Assembly (NCBI GenBank): GCA_016178125.1
Contig: JACOTV010000101.1
Span: 1-8,120 of the forward strand
DNA from: Candidatus Microgenomates bacterium
GTDB taxonomy: Bacteria; Patescibacteriota; Microgenomatia; UBA1406; GWC2-37-13
DNA length: 8,120 bases
Direction of reading: 5' to 3'
Under the pieces are notes generated by a model. That model did no database searches. It had not been told where the DNA came from and saw nothing but the letters and a program-made list of their open reading frames with translations. Both the position numbers and the translations under genes were made by a program. Below are positions 1-6,080 of the stretch, piece by piece (position 1 is the first letter of the stretch; the number at the start of each line of letters is the position of its first letter).

Positions 1-191
1 GTTTTACCGGCGCCGTTTGGGCCGATAAACCCAATCAGTTCGCCCTCTGCTATATCGAACGAAATGTCTTTTACGGCGTGAACGTCAAAATGGTCTCGCT
101 TTACGAGCGATTTAAGGCTCCCAACAAATCCTGGCTGCTTTTTGTACTGCTTGAATGTTTTTCCCAAATGAGAAACATGTATATGGGACAT
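1..191 (-). CDS. ABC transporter ATP-binding protein, N-terminal part (partial at window edge)
   Basis: Reading the minus strand from ATG at 191 gives 63 complete codons plus two bases before the window ends. The product starts MSHIHVSHLGKTFKQY and reaches GFIGPNGAGK, a clear Walker A (P-loop) that would bind ATP. Between the first beta strand and the P-loop lies an extended region, roughly residues 17-36, with PGFVGSLKSLVKR. From memory, this PGL-x-GSLKSLF-x-R type stretch is typical of the COG4586 group of ABC-2 type export ATPases, annotated as uncharacterised or viologen-exporter-like. The ATPase would sit on the cytoplasmic face and drive a membrane permease, probably encoded beyond the left edge. 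Signature, Walker B and H-loop motifs lie outside the window, so activity cannot be judged. The start is supported by a TATAAT ending 5 nt upstream and by family alignment. It is divergent from the recombinase gene. The ATPase call is near certain; the subfamily is less so. Confidence 0.93.
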   Translation of the reverse strand, partial: MSHIHVSHLGKTFKQYKKQPGFVGSLKSLVKRDHFDVHAVKDISFDIAEGELIGFIGPNGAGK

Positions 192-196
192 ACGAT

Positions 197-202
197 ATTA
201 TA
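197..202 (-). promoter_or_regulatory. -10 element for the ABC ATPase gene (leaderless-type spacing)
   Basis: The minus strand reads TATAAT, then ATCGT, then the ATG. With a start point about 6-7 nt after the -10, the mRNA would begin at or very near the A of ATG. No Shine-Dalgarno sequence and no convincing -35 box at 16-18 bp are visible. Confidence 0.6.
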
Positions 203-247
203 AGGGTGCTCGTTAAGAAATACGAATTGCGCCAACAGAATTACTGA

Positions 248-276
248 TTGAAGAAAGCTCATGCGTCGTTTAATAT
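248..276 (+). promoter_or_regulatory. Promoter of the xer-dufs-GT2 operon: TTGAAG, 17 bp, TAATAT
   Basis: TTGAAG at 248-253 (4 of 6 matches to TTGACA) is separated by exactly 17 bp from TAATAT at 271-276, which ends 7 nt before the ATG at 284. The TTG that could serve as an upstream in-frame start codon is part of this -35 box. This argues that translation begins at 284 and that the message is leaderless or nearly so. The boxes are read directly; promoter activity is inferred. Confidence 0.6.
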
Positions 277-283
277 AAACCGT

Positions 284-1258
284 ATGGGCATTCGTGAAGC
301 ATCTCTTCGGTTTCTAGAATACTGCGAGCTCGACAAGAATCTATCGTTAAAAACGGTCAAGATGTACGGCTACTATCTGCAATTTTTTCAGGATTGGATT
401 CTTCTTGAAAGATTCGGTCCGCCCCAAGAAAGCGAAGGGAGTCGGGATCTTGACGTTGAGAAAATAACCGAGGAAGATGTGCGTAAGTTCCGCCTTTATC
501 TTTCGCACCATTATAAAAACCCTGTCAAAGGGAATCTCAAGCGCCAGACACAGAACTATTTTCTGGTCGCACTGCGCTCATTTTTCCGGTTTCTTATTAA
601 GCATAAACTAAAAGTGCTTTCCCCCGAAGTCATTGAGCTGGGGAAAGCACGTGACCGCACGATCAAACATTTGCAGACTGAACAACTGGAAGCATTGTTT
701 AAAAGCGTTGATACCAGTGACGAGTCTGGAATCCGTGACCGGACCATACTCGAAGTTCTCTTTTCAACGGGCCTTCGGGTGTCTGAACTTGCCGGATTAA
801 ATCGTGATCAGGTGAATCTGCAAGAAGGAGAATTTGGGGTTATTGGTAAAGGGGGAAAAGCTCGGGTGGTGTTTTTGTCGCACACGGCTAAGCAGTGGCT
901 CCAAACATATTTCTCTACGCGCAAGGATCCGTTTGCGGCGTTATTTATTCGCTACAGCGGACCGAAAGCCGCCGAGGCGTTAACCAACGAAAAGATGCGG
1001 CTTTCGGTCCGCTCCATAGAACGCCTCGTCGATAAATACCGAAAAAAGGCCGGCATTCTGTTTAGAATAGGTCCCCATGTACTACGCCATTCGTATGCAA
1101 CGGATCTATTGTCCCACGGTGCCGATTTGCGCTCAGTGCAAGAAATGCTTGGGCATAAAAACATCGCAACTACCCAGATTTACACGCATGTCACTAACTT
1201 CCGGTTACGGGAAGTTCACGAAAAGTTTCACTCCGGTAACCACGAAGACGACGAATGA
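284..1258 (+). CDS. xer: Tyrosine recombinase, XerC/XerD type
   Basis: This 324-residue site-specific recombinase has an N-terminal SAM-like core-binding domain (about residues 5-115, with FLEYCELDKNLSLKTV) and a C-terminal catalytic domain. All six catalytic residues are visible: R165 (TGLRVSEL), K189 (GKGGKAR), H265 and R268 (HVLRHSYAT), H291 (MLGHKN) and the nucleophile Y300 (TTQIYTHV). The K, H and Y spacings match those I recall for XerD. By family knowledge, Xer proteins resolve chromosome dimers at dif. CPR genomes often carry a single Xer, so I do not assign C or D. It is somewhat longer than the usual ~300 residues because of a charged linker around residues 42-58. ATG 284 is preferred over the in-frame TTG at 248, which lies in the likely -35 box. 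The stop overlaps the next start in ATGA, so the membrane protein downstream is probably translationally coupled. No att or dif site was found nearby. Confidence 0.93.
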   Translation: MGIREASLRFLEYCELDKNLSLKTVKMYGYYLQFFQDWILLERFGPPQESEGSRDLDVEKITEEDVRKFRLYLSHHYKNPVKGNLKRQTQNYFLVALRSFFRFLIKHKLKVLSPEVIELGKARDRTIKHLQTEQLEALFKSVDTSDESGIRDRTILEVLFSTGLRVSELAGLNRDQVNLQEGEFGVIGKGGKARVVFLSHTAKQWLQTYFSTRKDPFAALFIRYSGPKAAEALTNEKMRLSVRSIERLVDKYRKKAGILFRIGPHVLRHSYATDLLSHGADLRSVQEMLGHKNIATTQIYTHVTNFRLREVHEKFHSGNHEDDE

Positions 1259-2820
1259 GAACCCCGACAAAAATCCTATTATGGTTTTTCGTTGCTCTTT
1301 ACATTCTATACTTTGGGATTTTGGGTGTTCAGCGGTATCGCACTTTGTATGCTTCATACTACGATCTGGGAATCATGCATCAGACTGTGTACAACACCTT
1401 CCGCGCAATCCAAACGCTCGATTTCTCTCGCATTCTCGAGATGACCAATACCGAAAGCCCGCAACAGATTACTCGGATGGCAATCCATAACGATGTGCTC
1501 TTGGCCTTTCTTGCGCCGTTTTATTTCATCTATGCATCGCCGATCACCCTCATCATACTGCAAACGCTTGCCCTTGCGGCAGGAGCTATCGTTATTTATT
1601 ACTTATGCCTTGAAGTCTTTAAAAAGTCAGCGATCGCACCGATTGTTGGGGCGTTATTTTCGCTCGTATGGCTTCTGTATCCGCCTATGCAGCGGTCGAA
1701 TCTGTATGACTTTCACGCAGTGGTACTCTCGACAACGTTCTTGCTGGGAATGTATTACCTGTGGGTAAAAAAACGGTACCGCTGGAGTGGGCTGTTTTTT
1801 GTACTGAGTATTTTGTCTAAAGAGCAGGTCGCCCTCACGACTTTATTGTTTGGTGTGTATGCGCTAATGCGACCGGTTCACGTTTCCTTGCTGAGTAATC
1901 CTGTACGCGATACCCTGAAACGAATTCATAGTGACAAGAAAAACTTCATGTTTTCTGTGCTGGTCATCGCCGCAAGTGCTATATGGTTCATCCTCTCTAT
2001 TTTTGTCATAATCCCCTACTTTCGGGGAGCCGATCACTTTGCGGCGGCCCGATACGGAGAATTTGGTGAAAGCCCTGGGGCGATCATATGGGGTATTTTC
2101 CACAGCCCAATGACCGTTGTCCATAGTCTCATAAAAAATGATGCAATCAGGTACGTTGAACTTCTTCTTGGTCCGTTGGGATATCTTTCGCTATTTTCAC
2201 CGTTACATTTATTGATTGTGGTCCCCGAATTTGCGATCAATTTGCTTTCCAACAGTCCGGCGATGCGCAATATTATTTATCACTACACGGCGGTAATTCA
2301 ACCGTTTCTGTTTATTGCTGCGATATATGGGCTCAAGAATGTATTGTCATGGATTAAAAGATTGCCCTGGATCCCCGCCTCCGCAGGGATGACAGCAAAG
2401 AATACGGGGCGGGACTCCGGTCGAATACTATCTATTCTCTGCATCTTTTTATTGGTGATGACGATGTGGTATTCGTATACCAAAAGTCCGCTCATCTACT
2501 CTCGTGAGCGCGAAATTCATCCGTTTGTGTATCCTCAGAAGGAATGGGTCCGCGCCGAATATTGGGCGAAGCAAGTTCAAGATGAAACGACTACAGTCTC
2601 AACAACAGGTCAGCTAGCACCCTATTTTACGAGTCGTCGGTACTTCTACACGTTTTCAAAATACTACTCACAGGCTCAGTATGTTATCATAAGACCGAAC
2701 GAGATCTATGATTACACCGAAAAGGCAGAGCTCGTTCCCGTGTATGAACGGCTCGTCAAAGACAGTCGTTACCGGCTCGTCGAGAAGCAGGATAATTTTG
2801 AAGTCTACAAACGAATATGA
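1255..2820 (+). CDS. DUF2079-family multi-pass membrane protein (GT-C-like)
   Basis: This is a 521-residue integral membrane protein. Hydrophobic segments can be seen near residues 7-25, 81-96, 98-118, 127-142, 155-170, 177-203, 232-254, 303-323, 344-362 and 390-407, followed by a soluble C-terminal domain of about 110 residues. Family hallmarks, from memory of DUF2079, are YYDLGIMHQTVYN near residue 35 (usual form FDLGIFDQ), NLYDFH at 149-154, LSKEQVAL at 187-194, YHYTAVIQPFLF at 342-353 and the late STTGQLAPYFTSRR stretch. DUF2079 proteins resemble GT-C glycosyltransferases, which use polyprenyl-phosphate sugars outside the membrane, but the function is not established. D37 in the first outer loop is a candidate catalytic acid. 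Residues 371-380 (PWIPASAGMT) come from an inserted palindromic repeat in a loop between two helices. The gene overlaps both neighbours by ATGA junctions. The family call is good; the activity is inference. Confidence 0.83.
   Translation: MRTPTKILLWFFVALYILYFGILGVQRYRTLYASYYDLGIMHQTVYNTFRAIQTLDFSRILEMTNTESPQQITRMAIHNDVLLAFLAPFYFIYASPITLIILQTLALAAGAIVIYYLCLEVFKKSAIAPIVGALFSLVWLLYPPMQRSNLYDFHAVVLSTTFLLGMYYLWVKKRYRWSGLFFVLSILSKEQVALTTLLFGVYALMRPVHVSLLSNPVRDTLKRIHSDKKNFMFSVLVIAASAIWFILSIFVIIPYFRGADHFAAARYGEFGESPGAIIWGIFHSPMTVVHSLIKNDAIRYVELLLGPLGYLSLFSPLHLLIVVPEFAINLLSNSPAMRNIIYHYTAVIQPFLFIAAIYGLKNVLSWIKRLPWIPASAGMTAKNTGRDSGRILSILCIFLLVMTMWYSYTKSPLIYSREREIHPFVYPQKEWVRAEYWAKQVQDETTTVSTTGQLAPYFTSRRYFYTFSKYYSQAQYVIIRPNEIYDYTEKAELVPVYERLVKDSRYRLVEKQDNFEVYKRI
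2367..2394. repeat. Palindromic REP-like dispersed repeat unit inside a coding sequence
   Basis: The unit contains ATCCCCGC, a CTCC loop, then GCAGGGAT: an 8-bp inverted repeat with one mismatch (C:A on the plus strand, a G:U wobble on the minus strand). It is flanked by CTGG and GACA. In the host frame it encodes PWIPASAGMT; the opposite strand encodes VIPAEAGIQ. I recognise these peptides from a widespread bacterial dispersed repeat often mistranslated as 'WIPAFAGMT' and 'VIPAKAGIQ'. The reading frame stays open across the unit. Only one copy is in the window, so its repetitive nature is from memory. Confidence 0.72.
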
Positions 2821-3716
2821 TATCGGTAATAATACCCTTCTATAACGAATCCGAAAATCTCGCTGAGCTCATTACCCGTCTCACGCGAGTGTTTGGCGAA
2901 ATCAAAGAGCGCTACGAATTAGTGTTAGTCGACGACGGATCAACCGATGATTACGAAAAAAAACTCCCAAAAAAATCCGCCGAAATTCATCTCGTTAAGC
3001 ACCGTCGCAAACTGGGGAAAGGGCGTGCGCTTGAGACGGGTTTTTCAAAGTCCAAGGGCGACATCATCGTATTCATGGATGCTGACTTACAAGACGACCC
3101 CGATGATCTTCCTAAATTTATCGAAAAACTAAATGCAGGATATGATTTTGTAAATGGATGGCGCCGCGACCGTATTGACCCCATTTCTAAGACACTTCCT
3201 TCCTCGATCTTCAACTATTTTCTTCTCAAAAAAATGCTCAAGTCTACGTTTCACGACATCAATTGTGGATTTAAGGCAATGCGTCGTGAATTACTCGAAG
3301 AGTTCGTTTTTTATGGCGATAACTATCGATTCCTACCGATTCTTGTTAACAAAAAGGGATACAAAACAACCGAGGTGGTAGTGACTCACCACGCACGAAT
3401 GCACGGTGTTTCAAAATACGGATTTTTCCGTATTTTCTTTGGATTCTTTGACACAGTCACTACCTACTTTATCTATTCGTTTGCCGAGAAGCCGCTCCAT
3501 TTTTTTGGTCCCGTGGGCGGTGTGTTTTTCCTCGTCGGGCTGGTCATTACCTTATGGCTTACCGTTGAACGCTTATTCTTCGACGTCGAACTGTACAAAC
3601 GACCGCTTCTATTGGCCGGGATCTTTCTGATGATTGTTGGATTGCAGGTAATAATGACCGGCATTCTGGGTGAGCTTGCTGTGTATCTGCATAAAAACAA
3701 AGAACGGGTACAATGA
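2817..3716 (+). CDS. Family 2 glycosyltransferase, DPMS/GtrB-like (polyprenyl-phosphate sugar synthase type)
   Basis: The 299-residue protein has a GT-A catalytic domain (residues 1-220) and two C-terminal membrane helices (about 229-250 and 263-285). Motifs in order: MISVIIPFYNES at the N-terminus, LVDDGSTDD at 37-45, GKGRALETGF at 68-76, the metal-binding DADLQDDP at 88-95, NCGFKAMRR at 149-157 and HHARMHGVSKYG at 191-202. This set is typical of enzymes that move a sugar from a nucleotide donor to a polyprenyl phosphate on the inner face of the membrane, such as DPM1, GtrB and ArnC. Sugar identity cannot be read. Its ATG overlaps the DUF2079 stop (ATGA), giving tight coupling. A tempting inference is that it makes the lipid-linked sugar used by that GT-C-like neighbour. 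Its own stop codon overlaps the -10 element of the next gene. Confidence 0.9.
   Translation: MISVIIPFYNESENLAELITRLTRVFGEIKERYELVLVDDGSTDDYEKKLPKKSAEIHLVKHRRKLGKGRALETGFSKSKGDIIVFMDADLQDDPDDLPKFIEKLNAGYDFVNGWRRDRIDPISKTLPSSIFNYFLLKKMLKSTFHDINCGFKAMRRELLEEFVFYGDNYRFLPILVNKKGYKTTEVVVTHHARMHGVSKYGFFRIFFGFFDTVTTYFIYSFAEKPLHFFGPVGGVFFLVGLVITLWLTVERLFFDVELYKRPLLLAGIFLMIVGLQVIMTGILGELAVYLHKNKERVQ
3709..3714 (+). promoter_or_regulatory. -10 element TACAAT for the EamA transporter gene
   Basis: TACAAT is followed by GATAGT and then ATG at 3721, so transcription would start at the start codon. The box overlaps the stop codon (3714-3716) of the preceding glycosyltransferase gene. A poor -35 (TCTGCA, 3 of 6 matches) lies 17 bp upstream. 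No Shine-Dalgarno sequence is present. Confidence 0.5.
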
Positions 3717-3720
3717 TAGT

Positions 3721-4626
3721 ATGACTGCCGTTCTTGCGCTTATTGCCGCAAACATAATCTGGGGAGCCGCCCCCCCTATATTCAAACTTGCCTTCCAAAC
3801 CGTGCCACCGTTCATCTTGGGTTTTTTACGTTTTTATATCGCGTTTCTTTTTTTTATCCCGTTTGTTAAAAACCGTGAACTGGGACCGATTAACGCTTCA
3901 AACGCACTACTTTTGGTTGCGGGGTCGCTCGCATTTGTTTTTAATATCGTCTTCTTTTTCATGGGGTTAAAATATGCCCCCAGCATTAATGTCGCGGTGA
4001 TTGGTACGGCTGCGCCACTATTTTTGTATTACTTTTCAGTCTTTGTTTTGAAAGAAAAGCCTCGTCCTCAATTACTCACCGGGATGATCATCGGTACGAT
4101 CGGAGTTCTGGTGATTATTCTCTCGCCATTTATGGCAGGCGGTGGAAAACTGGCGCTTGGCGAAATGTATGGAAACGTGCTGTTTGTATTAAGCGCGGTA
4201 ATGCAGCTGGCGCACATGGTGATTTTTAAGCAGGTGCTAAAGAATATGTCTGTTACCATTGTCTCTGCTTTTAGCTTGTTCATTGCTTCGCTCTTTTTTC
4301 TGCCTGTCGCGATGATTCAAGCCCACACGTGGGACTATGCACATATTGCTCCTTCGGGGATTTGGGGAATACTCTTTGGAGCATTTTTGTGTACTGCACT
4401 CGCCTATCATCTGTTTTATTGGGGAATAAAACGGATTCCTGCCGAGGAAATGGGACTTTATGCCTATATCGATCCAGTGGTCACGGTGTTAGTTGCTGCC
4501 CCGCTTCTTCATGAGTATCCAGATCAGTATTTTTTCATCGGATCATTCCTTGTTCTAATGGGCGTGTTCTGGGCAGAACGCCGTATTGCCTGGCACCCGG
4601 TGCATAAGCTCAAAAAAGGCCGTTAA
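3721..4626 (+). CDS. EamA/DMT-superfamily transporter, 10 TM
   Basis: The 301-residue, very hydrophobic protein has two EamA repeats, about residues 3-135 and 148-287, each with five predicted membrane helices. Features seen are LIAANIIWGAAPPIFK at the start of repeat 1, the GLKYAPSINVAVIGTAAPLF stretch around 82-101 (the usual A-x-x-A-x-x-L-x-x-x-P-[LI]-F pattern of the family), and YHLFYWGIKRIPAEEMGLYAYIDPVV in repeat 2 with the conserved proline of the ninth helix. The C-terminus is basic (KLKKGR), consistent with a cytoplasmic end. By family knowledge these are drug/metabolite exporters or uptake carriers for amino acids, nucleotides or other small molecules; the substrate cannot be predicted. 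ATG 3721 is preferred over an in-frame ATG at 3670 that would lie inside the previous gene and add a poorly conserved polar extension. The gap from the previous stop is only 4 bp, but a -10 element suggests independent transcription. Confidence 0.9.
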   Translation: MTAVLALIAANIIWGAAPPIFKLAFQTVPPFILGFLRFYIAFLFFIPFVKNRELGPINASNALLLVAGSLAFVFNIVFFFMGLKYAPSINVAVIGTAAPLFLYYFSVFVLKEKPRPQLLTGMIIGTIGVLVIILSPFMAGGGKLALGEMYGNVLFVLSAVMQLAHMVIFKQVLKNMSVTIVSAFSLFIASLFFLPVAMIQAHTWDYAHIAPSGIWGILFGAFLCTALAYHLFYWGIKRIPAEEMGLYAYIDPVVTVLVAAPLLHEYPDQYFFIGSFLVLMGVFWAERRIAWHPVHKLKKGR

Positions 4627-4636
4627 CACAACGATA

Positions 4637-4645
4637 TGCTACAAT
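4637..4645 (+). promoter_or_regulatory. Extended -10 promoter (TGC-TACAAT) for galE
   Basis: TGC at 4637-4639 directly precedes TACAAT at 4640-4645, an extended -10 arrangement that can work without a -35 box. AATTCC then leads to ATG 4652, a 6-nt spacing that implies a leaderless message. No Shine-Dalgarno sequence is visible. Confidence 0.6.
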
Positions 4646-4651
4646 AATTCC

Positions 4652-5662
4652 ATGAAAATCCTTATTACCGGTGCTGGCGGATATATTGGGAGCAACACGG
4701 CTAAAGTCTTTCTCCAGGCAGGCTATAGTGTGGTTGCGCTCGATAATTTTTCAAACGGATTCAAAGCTCCTCTTGAATTATTGCAGAAGGAATTCGGTCA
4801 GGAAAAATTGGTCATTTATACCGATGACCTCGTCGACGACGGCGGTGCAAGTGTTATGGATCGTGAACCCGATATTCAAGGAATCGTTCATTTTGCCGCG
4901 CTTCTTAATGTTGGCGAAAGCATGCAAATTCCCGAAAAATATTTCACCAATAACGTGATTGGTACTCAGAAACTACTCCATGCGGCGATTGATCACCATA
5001 TCCCCTACTTCTTGTTTTCATCAAGTTGTACCGTGTATGGCGAGATCGACAATCCACCGGTTGATGAATCATTCCCCGTAAAAGACGCGTCAAGCGCATA
5101 TGGCGCGACAAAACAGTTGTGCGAGAGCATGCTGCACTGGTACGACAAACTCGGAAAGATCAAATACATCTCATTGCGCTATTTCAACGTATGTGGCGCC
5201 TCAGATGACAGCACTTTAGGAGACGCAAAACGTGAGACCTTTGGACTCATGCAAAACGCGGTAAAGGGCGCCTTAGGAATGCGTGAATTCGACTTTAATT
5301 ATCAAAAAGTAAATACCCCCGACGGAAGCCCCATACGGGACTTCATAAACGTGGTGGATTTGGCAGACGCCCACGTGAAGGGACTGGAATATGTCATGAA
5401 GAATGACACAAGCGAAGTATTTAATTTGGGAACCGGCACAGGAAACAGTGTCCTTGAGATTGTGAACGAGATTAAGCGAGTCTTGGGCGTTGATTTCCCG
5501 GTAAAAGACGCCCAAAATCGCCGAACCGGTGAAATCCCCCAAATATACGCCGATTATTCAAAAGCAAAACGGCTGTTGGAGTGGGAACCCAAGCGGAGCT
5601 TGGAACAGAGTATAAAAACGCTTGCTCAATTCTACAAAGACCATCCGCATGGATGGGAATAA
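4652..5662 (+). CDS. galE: UDP-glucose 4-epimerase-type extended SDR
   Basis: The 336-residue length is close to that of E. coli GalE (338). The Rossmann NAD-binding motif GAGGYIGS is at 7-14, with D31-N32 at the end of strand beta-2, HFAALLNVGES at 80-90, SSSCTVYG at 123-130 (catalytic Ser, probably S125) and the Y150-x-x-x-K154 catalytic pair. Later come LRYFNVCGA at 175-183, RDFINVVDLADAHV at 229-242 and the C-terminal substrate region RRTGEIPQIYAD. It would interconvert UDP-glucose and UDP-galactose, or their N-acetyl forms, in the cytoplasm and supply the glycan genes nearby. The position that limits N-acetyl substrates (Tyr299 in E. coli, Cys in human) is Ile298 here by eye, so specificity is open. 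The usual PGD of this loop is TGE. ATG 4652 is chosen because the product then begins MKILITGAGG. An ATG at 4586 would extend into the transporter gene. Confidence 0.92.
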   Translation: MKILITGAGGYIGSNTAKVFLQAGYSVVALDNFSNGFKAPLELLQKEFGQEKLVIYTDDLVDDGGASVMDREPDIQGIVHFAALLNVGESMQIPEKYFTNNVIGTQKLLHAAIDHHIPYFLFSSSCTVYGEIDNPPVDESFPVKDASSAYGATKQLCESMLHWYDKLGKIKYISLRYFNVCGASDDSTLGDAKRETFGLMQNAVKGALGMREFDFNYQKVNTPDGSPIRDFINVVDLADAHVKGLEYVMKNDTSEVFNLGTGTGNSVLEIVNEIKRVLGVDFPVKDAQNRRTGEIPQIYADYSKAKRLLEWEPKRSLEQSIKTLAQFYKDHPHGWE

Positions 5663-5674
5663 TACCTGCGTGGT

Positions 5675-6010
5675 TTAAAACTTCAATACACCAAGAAAGA
5701 ATCCAACGACCGAAAGTACGACACTGAAGAGAATCGCAGTGAGGAGCCCGTCGACCTGAAATCCGGGGACGATTTTAGAAACCAATAACACCAGGAGTGC
5801 GTTAATGACGAGCGCAAATAACCCGAGGGTGAGGATCGTGATTGGCAATGCAATAATGTGCAGAATGGGTCGAAGAAACGTATTGACTATTCCCAAAAAT
5901 ACCGCGACAACGAGCGAGGTAAAAAAACTATCGACGGTTACACCGGGCAAAAGAGCCGCGGTCACAAACACTGCGATGCCATTCACAAGAAGCGAAATAA
6001 CGATTCCCAT
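5675..6010 (-). CDS. YvlD-like small membrane protein, 'phage holin family 4' superfamily
   Basis: The 111-residue protein is almost entirely hydrophobic, with four predicted helices near residues 3-21, 28-47, 51-77 and 87-108. Signature elements are VNGIAVFVTAALLPGV (4-19), VNTFLRPILHIIALPITIL (42-60), LTLGLFALVINALLVLL (61-77) and PGFQVDG (82-88). These match the DUF/Phage_holin_4_2 family that includes B. subtilis YvlD. Despite the name, members are common chromosomal proteins in non-phage settings, and no other phage gene is seen here. The role is unknown; an envelope function is a guess. It is convergent with galE, 12 bp apart, and divergent from the nucleotidyltransferase gene, 70 bp apart. 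The ATG at 6010 follows TAATAT by 6 nt; the GAAGG next to the ATG is too close to act as a normal Shine-Dalgarno. Confidence 0.88.
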   Translation of the reverse strand: MGIVISLLVNGIAVFVTAALLPGVTVDSFFTSLVVAVFLGIVNTFLRPILHIIALPITILTLGLFALVINALLVLLVSKIVPGFQVDGLLTAILFSVVLSVVGFFLGVLKF

Positions 6011-6016
6011 GCCTTC

Positions 6017-6045
6017 ATATTACGCCCGCGTTTTTCGGTTTGCAA
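6017..6045 (-). promoter_or_regulatory. Promoter of the YvlD-like gene: TTGCAA, 17 bp, TAATAT
   Basis: On the minus strand, TTGCAA (6045-6040, 4 of 6 matches to TTGACA) is 17 bp from TAATAT (6022-6017), which ends 6 nt before the ATG. The layout repeats that of the recombinase promoter and points to leaderless transcription. Confidence 0.55.
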
Positions 6046-6065
6046 CGGGGAAATAGAGCCTGTTT

Positions 6066-6074
6066 TGCTATAAT
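6066..6074 (+). promoter_or_regulatory. Extended -10 promoter (TGC-TATAAT) for the nucleotidyltransferase gene
   Basis: TGC at 6066-6068 precedes a perfect TATAAT at 6069-6074. AGCAGT then leads to ATG 6081, a 6-nt spacing. No good -35 lies at 16-18 bp, which suits the extended -10. The arrangement is the same as for galE. Confidence 0.65.
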
Positions 6075-6080
6075 AGCAGT

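Noticed and set aside
248..283. TTG 248 as the start of the recombinase gene
   Set aside because: The TTG is part of a likely -35 box 17 bp from TAATAT, and the 12 extra residues look unlike a recombinase N-terminus; ATG 284 fits better.
1077..1490. 137-codon plus-strand open frame across the xer/DUF2079 junction
   Set aside because: It lies out of frame inside two well-supported genes, and its translation is rich in C, H and S without recognisable motifs; a shadow frame.
1256..3716. Alternative genetic code with UGA as a sense codon
   Set aside because: TGA ends the xer, DUF2079 and both GT2 genes at sensible lengths, and none of these reading frames needs TGA read-through.
5641..5656. Perfect hairpin CCATCC-GCAT-GGATGG at the end of galE as a terminator
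   Set aside because: No T tract follows on either strand, and the bases encode the HPHGW end that GalE proteins commonly carry, so it is more likely coding sequence.
5675..6010. Holin-like gene as evidence of a prophage
   Set aside because: This superfamily includes common chromosomal YvlD-like proteins, and no endolysin, capsid, terminase or other phage gene is present.
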